Shown here piece by piece: positions 11,225-22,497 of a stretch of DNA of 64,000 nt. The notes below the pieces were generated by a model that ran no database searches, was not told the origin of the DNA, and saw only the letters and a program-made list of their open reading frames with translations. Each line of letters starts with the position of its first letter. The stretch's first letter is position 1. The translations under genes and the position numbers were made by a program. The DNA is from Odontocerum albicorne (taxonomy: Eukaryota; Arthropoda; Insecta; Trichoptera; Odontoceridae): NCBI GenBank assembly GCA_949825065.1, contig OX463859.1, forward strand, positions 13,778,452-13,842,451. The letters are read 5' to 3'.

Positions 11225-11378
11225 TCTATACAAATTGGTGATTTGGATATTTTAGGAGTTGTACGAGAAGGTTTATGGATGCAGAAGAGGTAAATTATGT
11301 GTGTTGAAATATAAAAGTCTAGCACTGTCCTTTCTGCCTATCCCAACAGGAAAATAGGGTGATGGTATGTATCTATGT
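11225..11378 (+). mobile_element. LINE 3' end fragment
   Basis: The sequence ends with CTTTCTGCCTATCCCAACAG, then GAAAATAGGGTGATGGTATGTATC, the recurrent LINE 3' terminus seen also near 16680, 26120, 48790 and 50190. Upstream codons are decayed. Confidence 0.7.
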
Positions 11379-12599
11379 AATAATGATTCAGTTTAACGGT
11401 CCATTTAAATAAATTTATTGTTTATTTCACTCAATCTAGAGACTGAAAATTGTATAAAAATAAAATTAGCACTTCGCATCCAAACGACGTCATTACGTTG
11501 ATTTAAATGTTTGTTTTTAACAAATTAATAACAAATATAGCTTATTTATTTAAATTAACACACGTTTCAGCCACGGTTTATAACCTTTTTACAGGATATT
11601 ATGGCTATCCGAATTCTCCATGTGAATTTTAATTATAATTTGTTAGTTTTACTAATTGCATTTATTCATTTTATTATATATTGTATAAATTTACATCATA
11701 TATCTTGATCCCTTTTTATAGCTTAGGTAATAACTTAATTTACAAAAAGAAGCCCCTTATAAAAAAAACTTAAATTGACCACTGTGACGGTTAATCTTTA
11801 TAACCTTATTTATTAACGATTTTTATTAATTATGCAGAATTAATGTAAAATATTATGTAAACAGAAAAATACCAAATCGTTACATTCCGATTCGAATATT
11901 AAGAGATATCTATAAATATTGCCTTTTATTATTATATAAACAGCTCCAATCAATTGATATTGTAAAACCAAACAGTGTTATAAAAATTATCAACAAACCA
12001 CGTGTATCAACAAACCACGGTTATCAACAAACCACGGTTCACACATAAAATCTGTAGTGATGAAGTATAATTGTCAGACATCCTGTGAATGGCAGATGTA
12101 TGTGTGTGTATTGGTTTATTACATATATGAATGGCAGATGTCTGTGTGTGTAGCTGTTGCACTTCAGCAAGCCCATCATCTTAACAAATCAAACCGAAAG
12201 TTTCGATTACGAGTATATTAAAATTCCATGACGAATGTCCGATTTAGTCTGCCACAATCTTTCATTACACATAGTTTTATATAGCGCTATTTTTTGTTGC
12301 TTAATAGCACTATAAGAATGTACAATTAACAGAATATAAGTTACAGAAAAATGTAAATTAAACGTAAAACCGTCTAACAGTATTGTAATTAGAAGTCAAG
12401 GAGTCAAACTCGAAGAGCCCGCTTGCTTAGCGTGAATGCCAACTGTTAGACTACGACCACCAACAATAAATTTTTCATAATTTTTTTTCACATACTTATA
12501 CCTAAAAATTTACTTTGCGAAATTAAAAACTATGATATATTACTAATCTCAAAGTGTTCTTCTTCATTTTACTCAACACATCAACCTGAAGTTCCCTTT
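11379..12599. other. Intronic DNA with two small duplications
   Basis: A 17-bp unit (TTATCAACAAACCACGG) occurs about three times at 11990-12040. A segment TGAATGGCAGATGT.TGTGTGTGTA is duplicated at 12087-12112 and 12127-12152. Otherwise no gene or repeat family was recognised. Confidence 0.5.
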
Positions 12600-13205
12600 C
12601 ATTCCTAATTACTTCATTTATATTTTGTCATACATTGTCGCCCCGTGTATTGTACGAAATGCACGTATTTCAGTCTTTTTCCGCATCCACATTTCACTCA
12701 CATATACCAATGTGGGTACTAAGATTGTAAAATACAGTAAAATTATACATCCATATTGTAAGAATTACAATGAAAATAGATATATTGGTATGTACAAACT
12801 TAAACATACATCATTACTTTGTATTCTAAGTGAATTCCTTATGACTCTTCTGTATTTATTCAAAATGCGGATTGAACATTATCTCTATGAATATTTTGTC
12901 ATATAACATATTGTCACCCAATGTATGTTCGAAATGCACGTATTTCTATTGCATTTACTCGGTTCTTTTCAGTCTTTTTCTTCGTTCACATTTCACTTAC
13001 GATGTTGGTACTAAGATTGTAAAAAAACAATAATATTTTCTATCCATATTGTAAGAATTACAATAAAAATGGATATACGTATATGTGCTAACTTAAACAT
13101 AACTGTAAATCATTATTATGTATTCTTCGTGAATTCCTTACGACTCCTCTGTGTTTATTCAAAATGCAGATTCAACACTATCTATATGGACTTCTTTTTA
13201 CTATG
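12600..13205 (-). pseudogene. Directly duplicated LINE reverse-transcriptase fragment
   Basis: The minus-strand frame near 12660-12725 reads about LVPTLVYVSEMWMRKKTE, matching the 'VLVPTLxYGSExWxxxK' block of insect LINE RTs. The segment 12620-12905 recurs at 12900-13200 at about 290 bp spacing (shared GCACGTATTTC, CCATATTGTAAGAATTACAA, GTATTCT..GTGAATTCCTTA). The plus-strand frames 12625-12906 and 13069-13353 are by-products of this duplication. Confidence 0.75.
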
Positions 13206-13242
13206 TGTAAATCGAACTTGTAAAATCCCTTTTAATTTATTT

Positions 13243-13350
13243 ATCTTATTTAACGCTTTTATTGCAATACAATCTGGCGGGCTTGTTGCCAGGAGGCAAT
13301 CTCTTCCAACCAACCAGACAAAAGTAAATGAAGCAAGTTACGTGGTTGCA
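13243..13350 (-). mobile_element. SINE family B, 3' tail
   Basis: The minus strand reads TATGCAACCACGTAACTTGC, TTTGTCTGGTTGGTTGGAAG, AGATTGCC..GGCAACAAGCCCGCCAG, ATTGTATTGCAATAAAAG. The tail matches family A but the upstream TGCGACC..GTAAC..TTTTGTC part is different, defining a second family also seen at 14030, 14160, 19325 and 28045. Confidence 0.8.
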
Positions 13351-14029
13351 TAAATCATTCAAATGACTATCCATCCCCACGAAATCCATAAACATATACG
13401 TGAGCACAAGCCCACGAACCTCACAAAGACGGACATTCATCCGTCAATTAATTATACCACGAACTAAAAAATTTACAATGATAATAAAACGTAAAATGTT
13501 GTCATTGAAAAATGATTACCTTAATACGCTCGATTGTATATCGAGTCAGTAAATTTGTCATTAGGTATAAAGGATTGGAGACATAAATAGAGATTTAAAG
13601 ACTATCAATATATTTTGTTATTGTTATGTTAATTTACTAAATTATCTATGTTGACTTATTGTCTGTATACAAAATATCTAATAAAGATATATAAATGTAA
13701 ATAATTACAAAAATGTCACCGTGGGAAAATATATACACGTATGTGAATGAATTTATTGCAAAATTTGGATATCAATAAAAATTTATTTTGCTAATGATCC
13801 TCATCTTAATATTTTCACTGTATAGAGGCAATTTTTTTTACTTTCTATTTAACAATATTTCTAACTTGCGAAACGCAAATAGTATATAAAGGGAAAAAAT
13901 AATACAAAAAATCCTCCATTTTGTGGATTAAGGGCAGCACTTCACTAGGCAAGGCCAGTGGTGAAGTAGCGCCTCATTCATCAATCATACATTTCAAATA
14001 TTATATTTGTTCTAAGTACTAATGATTTT
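13351..14029. other. Intronic DNA, nothing recognised
   Basis: A GC-richer stretch at 13918-13985 (gcagcacttcactaggcaag) is unassigned. Confidence 0.4.
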
Positions 14030-14240
14030 TTGCGACCTTGCTTTATTTATTTTTGACTGGTTGGTTGAAAGAGATTGTGCCGCCTGGCAATAAACCCGCC
14101 AGATTGTATTTACAATGAAGTTTTAAATAAATAAATTCACATATTTGCAGTAACATACATTTACTTTTGTCTGGTTGGTTGGAAAAGATTGCTGCCTAAG
14201 AATAAGCCAGCCAGATTGTATTTGCAATAAAAGTGTTAAA
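14030..14240 (+). mobile_element. Two tandem SINE family B tails
   Basis: Two tails in the same direction lie at 14030-14115 (GACTGGTTGGTTGAAAGAGA, GCCTGGCAATAAACCCGCCA) and 14160-14240 (TGTCTGGTTGGTTGGAAAAG, AATAAGCCAGCCAGATTGTA). Both end in TTGTATTT.CAAT. The first retains the TGCGACCTTG upstream module. Confidence 0.82.
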
Positions 14241-14319
14241 TAAAATAAATGAATACACAATACAACTGCATCATTAACAACTATATTATAATCATGTCCA
14301 ATGATTTCTCATCATACAC

Positions 14320-14520
14320 TACATTTGCATCAGGGAAATGCACGTGTGTAGACCACAAATGTCATCTGCATATAGCAAGACCCACGTTCCCATTCGACAT
14401 TTGCATGCCACCAATTTAGCTCTGTAGTACCTTTACACATGAATCTATATAAATATTGAACAACCAGAGTGATATCGTGCATCCTTGATTTACCCCTTCC
14501 GAAATACTCATGCTACTTAA
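14320..14520 (-). pseudogene. LINE reverse-transcriptase palm fragment with YADD
   Basis: Minus-strand frames read SISEGVNQGCTISLWLFNIY and, further on, VLLYADDIC. These are the conserved GVxQGCxxSPxLFNxxxD and catalytic YADD motifs of non-LTR reverse transcriptases. The two motifs are in different frames and close together, so the copy is frameshifted and shortened. Confidence 0.85.
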
Positions 14521-15424
14521 CGTATATTCTTAGAACACTCGTATAATGCTATTTATTTAAATCATACAGGATATTGATCAATAATTAACAAGTGTGGAAT
14601 TTTTAACACTAAACGATAATATGTGACAAACTTTGTTTTATTTTATGATACAAACTCGGTTTATACATTTTTCACTTGGGATTTTCTATAATGTATCTAA
14701 TTTGCCTTTATAATTATGATGGGACTAAAAATAAATAGGTATAAAGACAGTTTATTTTGGTGACAGTAACGTCTCTGTTATCATTATAGGAACGTTATTA
14801 TGTTTTCCAAGGCTGGTGCTGTTATAAAAATTAATATTGTTTTAAATTGACATTTAAAACGGTAATTTAGATTGTTGGACAAGCTATTAAAGGCCGGATT
14901 AATGGACTGTCATTATCGTTAGACTCCAGATTAAAAAAAAAACATTGTTTATAACAAATCTATAGAATTTATTCAATATAAACTTTAAAATATGTACTAT
15001 TTAAAACGTTTTCAAAGTTGTAAATTAGAGTTGATATTTAAGCGTAACGATTATTTTATCTTATTTAGTATGTTAGACTAGTTTTTAGTAATTTTTTTGG
15101 TGATAATTTCATTTAAGAATATATTTTGTCTTAAATAAAATTGTTGCCATGTTTTTATTAAGTCTTTTAACATGCCAAAAAAGTACTTTTCAATTTATTT
15201 ATGATATATAAAATTTTAGTATTTCAAATAAGTTCGGATTTAGATATTTTTTACTAGAAAATTATGTGACGACCATAATTTATTCTACAAAAAAAAAAGG
15301 AACTAAAAAGTTAGTGTTTGATAATCTCAGGTAAGATATTTTTAACATATTTAATAAAATCAAGTCATCTTGGGATAGTTTAGCTTAGTTTAGAGATAGA
15401 GTTGCTTAAGATTTACGAAACAAT
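14521..15424. other. A+T-rich intronic DNA, nothing recognised
   Basis: No repeat family or ORF of note was recognised. Confidence 0.45.
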
Positions 15425-15602
15425 CATATATACAAGTACTTCTGAAAGCGTACAGAGAGAGAAAGAGTGGGGAACATTTTAACTGAAGGAAAGGTAAGAA
15501 GTATAAAAAACAGCAGAGCATGTATGATGCGATATATTGATGTGGATGAGGCGAGAACAGTGTGCGTGAATAGAAATACGTGTCCATGGCGTGATGCTAT
15601 TT
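15425..15602 (+). pseudogene. LINE 3' coding end
   Basis: Plus-strand codons give MRYIDVDEARTVCVNRNTCP, then WRDAIYV. This fits the 'CMxxxMxVxEAxxVCxDRxxWR' terminal block of the LINE family at 22612-22868 and 48730-48835. The 3' nontranslated tail is absent. Confidence 0.7.
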
Positions 15603-15696
15603 ATGTATAATACAATATGAAGATGAAAATTTAATCTTTTTATAAAACTCTTATTATTACTTCTAACGGTATACAGAATCAGTGTAGATCGCAAAG

Positions 15697-15790
15697 GTCT
15701 CGAGGTGTTATATAACAACTTATAGTATGGTCGAGGTGCTATATAACAACTTATAGTATGGTCGAGGTGTTATATAACAACTTATAGTAT
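15697..15790. repeat. 31-bp tandem repeat, 3 copies
   Basis: Three copies of a unit starting GGTCGAGGTG.TATATAACAA and ending CTTATAGTAT, almost identical to each other. Confidence 0.92.
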
Positions 15791-15799
15791 ATCTCTATT

Positions 15800-16560
15800 C
15801 ATTTACTAGGAAGAGATATGTAAATACTATATAAGTAAGTTACAAAGATGAACGAGTAGAGAGAAACATCTGACACTAGCAGATGGATTTCGCCTGTGAT
15901 TGCATTGCAACGTGTCTTTGAACTCCGGAAATCTTTTAATTGGCTACGTACAGTGATTGGAAGAACCAATGCATTGACTATCTGTGTCTTCGATGAGGAA
16001 CAGTTCATCGTACAATTGCTGTTGTCCGAAGAGACCTTGATTGAAGAGGACTTTATTCGTGGAACGCCCAATACTGTCCATTGACAGAACTCTTGGGCGG
16101 AAATAATTTATCGATTTGACACCATAAGAAGGAGAAGTTTTACTTATTTAAAAATAACAAAAATTACAGGCGAATGAATCCAATACGAAACCAGTTCCAT
16201 AAAAAATCTTGTATATTGATGAAACTATAATAAAAAGTAAATGACGCAATGTTTCTAATGATAGATATATTTTATATTGTTTATTTTGAAGGTATGCCTT
16301 AATTAAAAATAATTAGATTATTTTTCTACTTAAGTATAAATAAAAATTAATGGTAAGGTGTTCAAAAACTTAACCGATTTTTTATTACTCCATAAAGAAA
16401 CAATTATGTTGATGTTTAACGACCACTTTTATTAAACAAATGTGTTAATAAGACTTAAGTTTTAATCTTAAATTGTTATTATTAGTTTTAACAACCTTTT
16501 TTCAAATATACGTATGGTATATTTTATATTAAAAAATGGTTCAATCCTGTTTTTTTTTCA
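15800..16560. other. Intronic DNA with an unassigned coding-like stretch
   Basis: At 15875-16084 base composition is more balanced than around it and frames are open on both strands. The plus frame gives MIALQRVFELRKSFNWLRTV, ending RGTPNTVH. I recognise no family; it may be an old transposon or gene remnant. The remainder (16085-16560) is A+T-rich with nothing recognised. Confidence 0.3.
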
Positions 16561-16574
16561 CATGTATCGACACA

Positions 16575-16735
16575 GTGTGTAAATGCAAGTGGAAGGTATG
16601 GTAGTGGAATAGGAATAGGTGAGGCGAAGTATCTGTGTCAAGGCAGAAAAAATTGGCGCCCTTCCTCTCTGCCTACTCCGACAGAAAAATTTGCGATATG
16701 ATGTGTGTACATATATCAATGCTGTTATGTGTAAA
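16575..16735 (+). mobile_element. LINE 3' end fragment
   Basis: Contains CTCTCTGCCTACTCCGACAG and TGATGTGTGTACATAT, the recurrent LINE terminus. Upstream, the ATAGGTGAGGCGAAGTATCTGTGTC segment corresponds to the 'EAKYLCxxR' codons. Confidence 0.72.
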
Positions 16736-16796
16736 AATATCAAGCAAACTAAGTATTTCATGGTTACATTCATGTTACAAAAAAATGTTCCACATA

Positions 16797-16932
16797 AGTC
16801 TTCGTAGGGAGGTCTTTTAGCCCGGGGGTTGTTACGGAATTGATTCGTTGGAAAAATATTTTTGTTTTACAAAGGTTTGCAATCTAGTTTCATTTATGAT
16901 AATTTGTTGAACACATTTTTGGTTATTTTATT
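16797..16932 (+). mobile_element. Degenerate SINE family A copy
   Basis: GTCTTTTAGCCCGGGGGTTG and GAATTGATTCGTTGGAA represent the head and B-box region; AACACATTTTTGGTTATTTT is the start of the tail. The A box and the end are missing. Confidence 0.55.
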
Positions 16933-16934
16933 TT

Positions 16935-17275
16935 CTTATTTATTTTATTTACACATGGCAAGAAATTATACGCCATTTGCGAAAACACAACAGGTAATTT
17001 AATTTGGACGCCAAATTTTAATGGATCTGGGTTTGTTGTCTTTCATTTGTCGTGTCACTAGTAAACTAGGCTTTTGCCTGTATCTCACTGAGGACAAAAA
17101 GCATAAAAAATAAATCGGTATTTCTTTCCGATTTTTGATTATATAAAACCCCGTTGTATATTCTTATAAACCTGACAAACAGTGACACTCAATAATAACG
17201 TGGATCAAACCGCTTATACTTCATCACTCCAGACAGGCCAAAACGTTCATCCCACAATATACTGCACACAATCAT
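16935..17275 (+). repeat. Dispersed repeat family C (copy 2)
   Basis: Same block order as 7300-7660. Compared with copy 1 it keeps a longer middle (GGACGCCAAATTTTAATGGATCTGGG) also present in the third copy at 37430-37470, so the three copies allow a consensus. Confidence 0.85.
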
Positions 17276-17339
17276 AAAAAATAAAAAAAACACTACACTC
17301 AAGAGTTCACACAAACTATTGCTACCAGTCATTTTTCCT

Positions 17340-17516
17340 GCAAGCCCAAGTACTCAAACTCCTGTCGCAACAACAAGGTTATATTAGTTGGAATAGATTA
17401 CAATAAAGCAGTAGGTAGCCCACATTCTCAAACTCCTGTCGCAACAACAAGGTTAGTTGGAAGAGATTGCAATAAACCCGGTAGGTTGTACTGTATACAA
17501 TAAAAGTGTAAATAAT
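17340..17516 (+). repeat. Local duplication ending in a SINE tail
   Basis: CTCAAACTCCTGTCGCAACA plus ACAAGGTTA occurs twice about 75 bp apart (17355 and 17429), each followed by a version of TTAGTTGGAAgAGATTgCAA. The second runs into a full SINE tail end (TGTACTGTATACAATAAAAG). Confidence 0.75.
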
Positions 17517-18285
17517 ACGTGTAAAAATATAGTCCTTTAAAAGAGTTCAATGTCATGACAAAATCCATTTGTTAATAAGGATTGCTTCATTGTTGTCAAT
17601 AAATAATTAATTTGAAGATATCTGAAAGAGCACTTTATAGAAAGTAAAATAAAAATATGGATTTTTATTGCAATTCCTTGCTTTTTACAAAACAATACAC
17701 AGAATTATATTATGATCTTTTCTGAGTAAAATATACCTGAAATATCGGATGACACTTATTGGTCGAGATAATAAACAATCATATATGTAATTGGTTACGG
17801 GAGAGTCAAGATTTTTAATGCATTTGTGATATACTCGTACTCTGTTCTCCACAAAAATACTAAGAGTAGCATGTATGGTTTATACTAAGGTGGCACTATC
17901 CCTAGAGCTATCCCTGTATAAATTATTTTTAATGTTTCTCTCTGTTTTTTTTTATTTATTTTTTAAATACACATTTCAGTAGTCTTATAGAGCTAATTAA
18001 TATGGTCATTTATATTTAAGTTAATTGCTTATGAAAACGGAAACTCGTGTGGCTTCCAATTTGAATACTAAACTTAATAATGCGAAATTATTCAAAATTT
18101 TCCGTTTTTTATGAGAATTAATAATTAAAATAAAATTTATAGCTAGTAATAAATTTATATATTCAAGCATATTTGTGTGAACTAATCTGAGAAGAATGTT
18201 TGTTTATTTGTTAACTAGTATCCAGAAGTTATTTAGTTTTTGTTATGAATAAAATAACAATGTTCGATGAAGAACCTTTCCTATT
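17517..18285. other. A+T-rich intronic DNA, nothing recognised
   Basis: No repeat family member or ORF of note was recognised. Confidence 0.45.
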
Positions 18286-18545
18286 TTATTTCCTAAAATG
18301 ATCCTTACAAACTTTGGGCATGTTGACTAAAGAAGATAACGAAAGTCTTAAGAATCTGGTGACGAGTCTAGTTGAGAGGGAACGTGCATGAGGAAGTTCT
18401 TCTACCAGATGGGTGGACCAAATAGTAGATAACAGAATATTTTTAAACTGAATTTAAACATGATCTAGGACCGGGAAGGATATAGATAAATTGTACCTAC
18501 ACCATGTTTTAGATATTGCAGAAGACTACTACACTTAATATTGAG
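18286..18545 (+). pseudogene. RTE/Jockey-like LINE reverse-transcriptase C-terminal shard
   Basis: The sequence fits 'YFGHVxR..xESLExxxVxGxVEGxRARGRxxTRWxDQI', seen as broken frames (actttgggcatgttgac; ggacgagtctagttgagagg; gatgggtggaccaaatag). It is followed by the DREGxxQ-HHV-like block gaccgggaaggatatag. It is a separate copy from 18862-19163. Confidence 0.65.
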
Positions 18546-18731
18546 CATCAATGAAGAAGAAGAGGTTCATATATCATATGTATATTATCCTTGGTCAATT
18601 CTTCATGACTGAGGGGCGTGATCTTTCTGTGTCATCTGTTCAATCTTGCCTACGACAATTTTTCATATATATCTCTAATTTGGGTCTCTCGGAGTGATAA
18701 CTTTACAGAGAATCCTGCTGAGTTAGAACTC

Positions 18732-18787
18732 AGACAACCTGATGAATTTATCTAGTCTAGAGACTAGATAAATTCATCAGGTTGTCT
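18732..18787. repeat. Perfect 56-bp palindrome (27-nt arms, 2-nt spacer)
   Basis: The left arm 18732-18758 begins AGACAACCTGATGAATTTAT and is exactly reverse-complementary to 18761-18787, with only AG between them. I checked all 27 positions by eye. Confidence 0.95.
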
Positions 18788-18861
18788 ACTTCTGCCTCGT
18801 CTTCCCTCCATACCACGAGTTTTTTTCTAAATTCTTCAACCTCAAGGCGCACAAACGCCTC

Positions 18862-19163
18862 TTTTCTTCAAGAATTGGAGATTACTGAAAGGATGTCAAT
18901 AAAATACAGGAAAATAATCTTGATTACTTTGGACATGTTGCCTGAAATAATAATGGAAGTCAGAAAAAGTGGATGGTAAGCAAGAGGAAGGTGCCATTTG
19001 AGATTGACGGGCCAACTAAAGGAGTAAATAAGGTTCTCTTTAAATGTTGCATTCAATATGGCCCAGGATCGGGAAGAATGGAGGCAGGTAGTGCACCAAG
19101 TTCCAGACAACGGAGGATCACGACGGACAGCATTGAGCATGCGGTGAAGAAGATATATTAATA
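18862..19163 (+). pseudogene. RTE/Jockey-like LINE reverse-transcriptase C-terminus
   Basis: Frames give KRMSIKYRKIILITLDMLPE, then ARGRCHLRLTGQLKE, then MAQDREEWRQVVHQVPDNGG, spread over more than one frame with stops. The DREEWRQVVHQ block near the end is typical of this LINE class. The sequence is inactive. Confidence 0.75.
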
Positions 19164-19324
19164 GAACAGAAAATCATTTCCATGCAACAAGAAACAAATC
19201 TTATATATATATTTAACTATTTGTCTAACAACCTCAAAATACAGTTGAGTACCTACTCGTATATAGATAGACAATTAACTTAAAGTATTAAGTGATTAAT
19301 TAGGTGATGTAGAAGATTTGTTTA

Positions 19325-19425
19325 TTTAACATTTCAGTGTATAATAATCTGGCGGAATTATTGTCAGGTGGCAACCTTTTCAAACCAACAAGACAAACGT
19401 TAATAAAGAAAGTTACTTGGTCGCA
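19325..19425 (-). mobile_element. SINE family B, 3' part
   Basis: The complement reads TGCGACCAAGTAACTTTCTT, TTAACGTTTGTCTTGTTGGT, GGTTGCC..TGACAATAATTCCGCC. It carries the family-B module joined to the shared tail. Confidence 0.78.
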
Positions 19426-20149
19426 TTTTTTTTTAAATATAATAAATTTGTACAAAATTGATTAATAATTTAAATAACAACAATAACAGCGAGATATAAT
19501 CAATCAAAGAAAAGGAAAACAGATAATGTGACACGTAACTTACTGACTAGAAATTGAGACATTTTTAAATCGCTTTTTAAAACATGCCAATGACAGAGCG
19601 GGTCTAATGTTATTTAGTATTTATTGTGTTTATAATTCTATGATCTCATTGCATGGCCAGTAAATGATGACGTTAATTAAAAGATAGGTAATCTAGGAAA
19701 GCTAATAAATAGTACATGGCTTGATATTAAAATACACTGAAAAAATATTTTTTATTGAACATCGATAATTTTTCAATAAAGGTTTGAATTTCACTAAACA
19801 TAAATTACGCGTTCAAATACCATAAGTTGACGATCCTGTCCTGGTAATCCAAACAAACGTCAGTTACAAAAGAAAACATACATAAGTGGAAAATTCACCC
19901 TCGTATTCAACCACTTAACGCAATATAAAAGATGTCTCGCTCGTACTGCAGGGAAAATTAGCTCGGTTTATTGTGCGCGACAGGGACGCGTACAGGGCAC
20001 CACTCGCTTCCCTAAGCGTTTTTCGCACCACTTAGGAAGAATAAATTTACTGGTCCAATTTATTATGTGTTGATTTAAGCAGGTGTGCTCAACATTTGAT
20101 ATTTATTTACTCGATTGTGATTTAACGCGGGAAAATTATAACCATTACA
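19426..20149. other. Intronic DNA with a GC-richer island at 19925-20035
   Basis: The island includes GCTCGTACTGCAGGGAAAAT, TGTGCGCGACAGGGACGCGT and AAGCGTTTTTCGCACCACTT. It matches no repeat in the window; its function is unknown. The rest is A+T-rich with nothing recognised. Confidence 0.35.
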
Positions 20150-20346
20150 AACTTTAGTTAGTAGAGCGCTTGTCTTTCAGCCCAGGAATTATGGTTTCGA
20201 TTCCTTTTGGTACCTATTTGTTTTTTTTTTTGTAAAAGGGCTCTGGTCTATTTTTCAGTTAAGGACGTTACAACATGTTTCTGATTGGTTGTAAAAGACT
20301 ACCACATGACATAAACCATTGAGGTTTTATTGTGCATGATGAATAA
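20150..20346 (+). mobile_element. SINE family A copy
   Basis: Head TTAGTAGAGCGCTTGTCTTT with CAGCCCAGGAATTATGGTTT, B box GGTTTCGATTCC, a T-run, then GGTCTATTTTTCAGTTAAGG and TGATTGGTTGTAAAAGACTA. The end is degenerate. Confidence 0.8.
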
Positions 20347-20884
20347 TAATTTTATTTATATTAAGTTGATGAGACAGTTGACAACCATTTATTTTAGTGT
20401 AAGTTTTGCTTCCACCATTAATTATAAACATTCAAGTATTTAATATCAACTGATTTATTTTATTGTATTGTATTGCAACATATGCTAAATGTTCTCTTCG
20501 AGTTTTTGTAAGGTAGGTCCACAATAATTAATTCAAACGATACAGGACTGAAATTATAACTGTCGAAAATCGATCCCGGGACGCCTAGATGCTACGCAAG
20601 AATACTAACCAAGTAAGTCAGGATGTCGAATAGTTTTTATCTGTTTTGATATATTTGAAGAAACATAACCGTCACTGTGTTATTCGTAGTTTGTAAATCT
20701 AACTACAAAAAACACATTTAACATTCGCCCAAATTCAAGGTTTGCATATTCGATCTAACAGATAGGTATTAAAATATATAGGTATACAAATATTTTTGGT
20801 TACCATAAAATCTTTTTTTCTGAAAACAACGGAAAAAATATATATCACGATGACAAGTAGAAGTATGATTGAATGCGTGAACAA

Positions 20885-21050
20885 ATAAAGTAAACCAGCC
20901 CCTATCTTGTTTCAACCCCTTGAAAAGATTATGTCCTCCCTCCCCTTCGATAATAAAATGAGATGCTCGCCTGCGAATGGGCACAACAGGGGTTGTAAAT
21001 ATTATCTCTAGAGGGGATGAACCCTAGGGGTGCAACCAGGACTGCATAAT
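20885..21050. promoter_or_regulatory. Candidate intronic enhancer island 2
   Basis: A GC-richer segment with short inverted motifs (AACAGGGGTTGTAAATATTA; CTAGAGGGGATGAACCCTAG) and no similarity to the repeats listed here. Regulatory role is inferred only from uniqueness and position in a developmental-gene intron. Confidence 0.22.
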
Positions 21051-21147
21051 AAAATCATTCTTTACTATTATTTACTTATTACTGGTTTTCAAGCGGGATT
21101 CGAATGGATAAAACGTTGAATATTAAATAAATTAGTTGTAAAATGTT

Positions 21148-21330
21148 TTATATTGTATTGTATTACAGTTTCGCTATATACAATACAAGCTGGTGGGTTT
21201 GTCCATTTCAGTCAACCAGAAAGACGTTAGAGATACCTTAGGAGACAACCAAATGTGTACCAATGGGAACGAACCCTAAACCCCCGGATTAAGAGACAGG
21301 CATCTTACCAACTAGGCCACGGAGGTCGTC
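21148..21330 (-). mobile_element. SINE family A, near full length
   Basis: Complement: GACCTCCGTGGCCTAGTTGG (A box intact), GTAAGATGCCTGTCTCTTAA, GGTTCGTTCCC, a shortened body, then TGTATATAGCGAAACTGTAA. The GGAAGAGATTGCC part of the tail is deleted. Confidence 0.86.
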
Positions 21331-21923
21331 ATATTATAAGTAGATAAATAATATAATTAAGACAGTAAAATAATTGATGAATAAATATAGGAAATAATGT
21401 CTTAGAATGTATTATATATGAAGTGAACGAAGTGAGCCATGATCGCAAAGTGTGGCGCTCTACCCTCTTTGACTTCCCCGATAGAGAAACAATGTAAGGG
21501 AACGTATCTAGCTATTCACAACAATTACAATGTTTATTACTCGATTTCATTGCCATCCCTTGCACATTAAAGGCGCTTTTATTCCGTGGTTCAGCTCTGT
21601 AGCCACCATCAGAACAGTAAATGTTAGGCACCCTTTTGAATTAATTTGACAGAATTATGATTTTATCGTTGGGGATTCCAGACTGTATTAAACTATTGTG
21701 TTGCGTAATGTAGCCCGGTTTATCATATGTATTATAGCACATCTGGAGTGACGGTTGTATTAAATAGCTCCATAAATCGTTTATTATGTAAAGGGAACAT
21801 AATATCAAACTACATATAAACGTAATTTATATTTTACTTAGATGTTACAAGAGAGAACATTTTGTGTATTATCTAACAAGCTGGAAAGCACGTCCATGGA
21901 CAGGCTAAACCATTACCTAAATA
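21331..21923. other. Intronic DNA; possible LINE 3' end and unassigned stretch
   Basis: At 21450-21510 a GCGCTCTACCCTCTTTGACTTCCCCGATAGAG segment resembles the LINE 3' end. The segment 21540-21720 (ATTAAAGGCGCTTTTATTCC, TTTATCGTTGGGGATTCCAG) is non-repetitive and could be regulatory. Confidence 0.35.
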
Positions 21924-22497
21924 CAGCAAAATCTTGATATATCGAACTAATTCGGGGGAGGGGGTGTCCGTTAAAACCGAAGGTCCTTTATTCAATATGA
22001 AGATTTTCCAAGTTCGTATGTTAAAAAATTGACAAATTACCTGTTTTTTCTTATGTAGATACGTTTGTGTAATTAAAATTTAGTATGTAGGTATGGAAAG
22101 TTTAATTTCATAGCAGTTTTCTACATGTACATATTCTTGCTTATGTATTCACCGTAGTTTTGAGAGCAATAAACAAGTATGTTTGCGATCTAAATAGAAA
22201 TAAATAAACACACGTTTTTTTCTTTCGAAAATGCACTTTAATTTTATTTGACTAAACAAATAAACAATGTTGTTTATAACAAAATAAAATTAAAATTTTA
22301 CAAAAAAAAAAAGTTTTTCCCCTTATTATTCTTCTTTGGATGATGCTATATTCAGACGCTTCCGTTATGGCGTGACGTTAATGTTAAATTAATAGGGTGT
22401 TGATTTTCACATATGACATTTGGACCAGAAATTTCATCCGTTAAATCCGTTTTATAAAGTCAATTCTATCAAGGTTGGTAAAATCGAGGGTTTACTG
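21924..22497. mobile_element. Pogo/Tigger-like MITE with TA target duplication
   Basis: The left end CAGCAAAATCTTGATATATC and the complement of the right end, CAGTAAACCCTCGATTTTAC, are imperfect terminal inverted repeats of the pogo type. Each is flanked by TA (21922-21923 and 22498-22499). A GTCCGTTAAAACCGAAGG block near the left and a CCGTTAAATCCGTTTTATAA block near the right extend the similarity. The element is 574 bp, A+T-rich inside, with no transposase, so it is non-autonomous. Confidence 0.85.

Noticed and set aside
12360..12470. Additional SINE head
   Set aside because: GTCAAACTCGAAGAGCCC is only loosely B-box-like and no body or tail follows.
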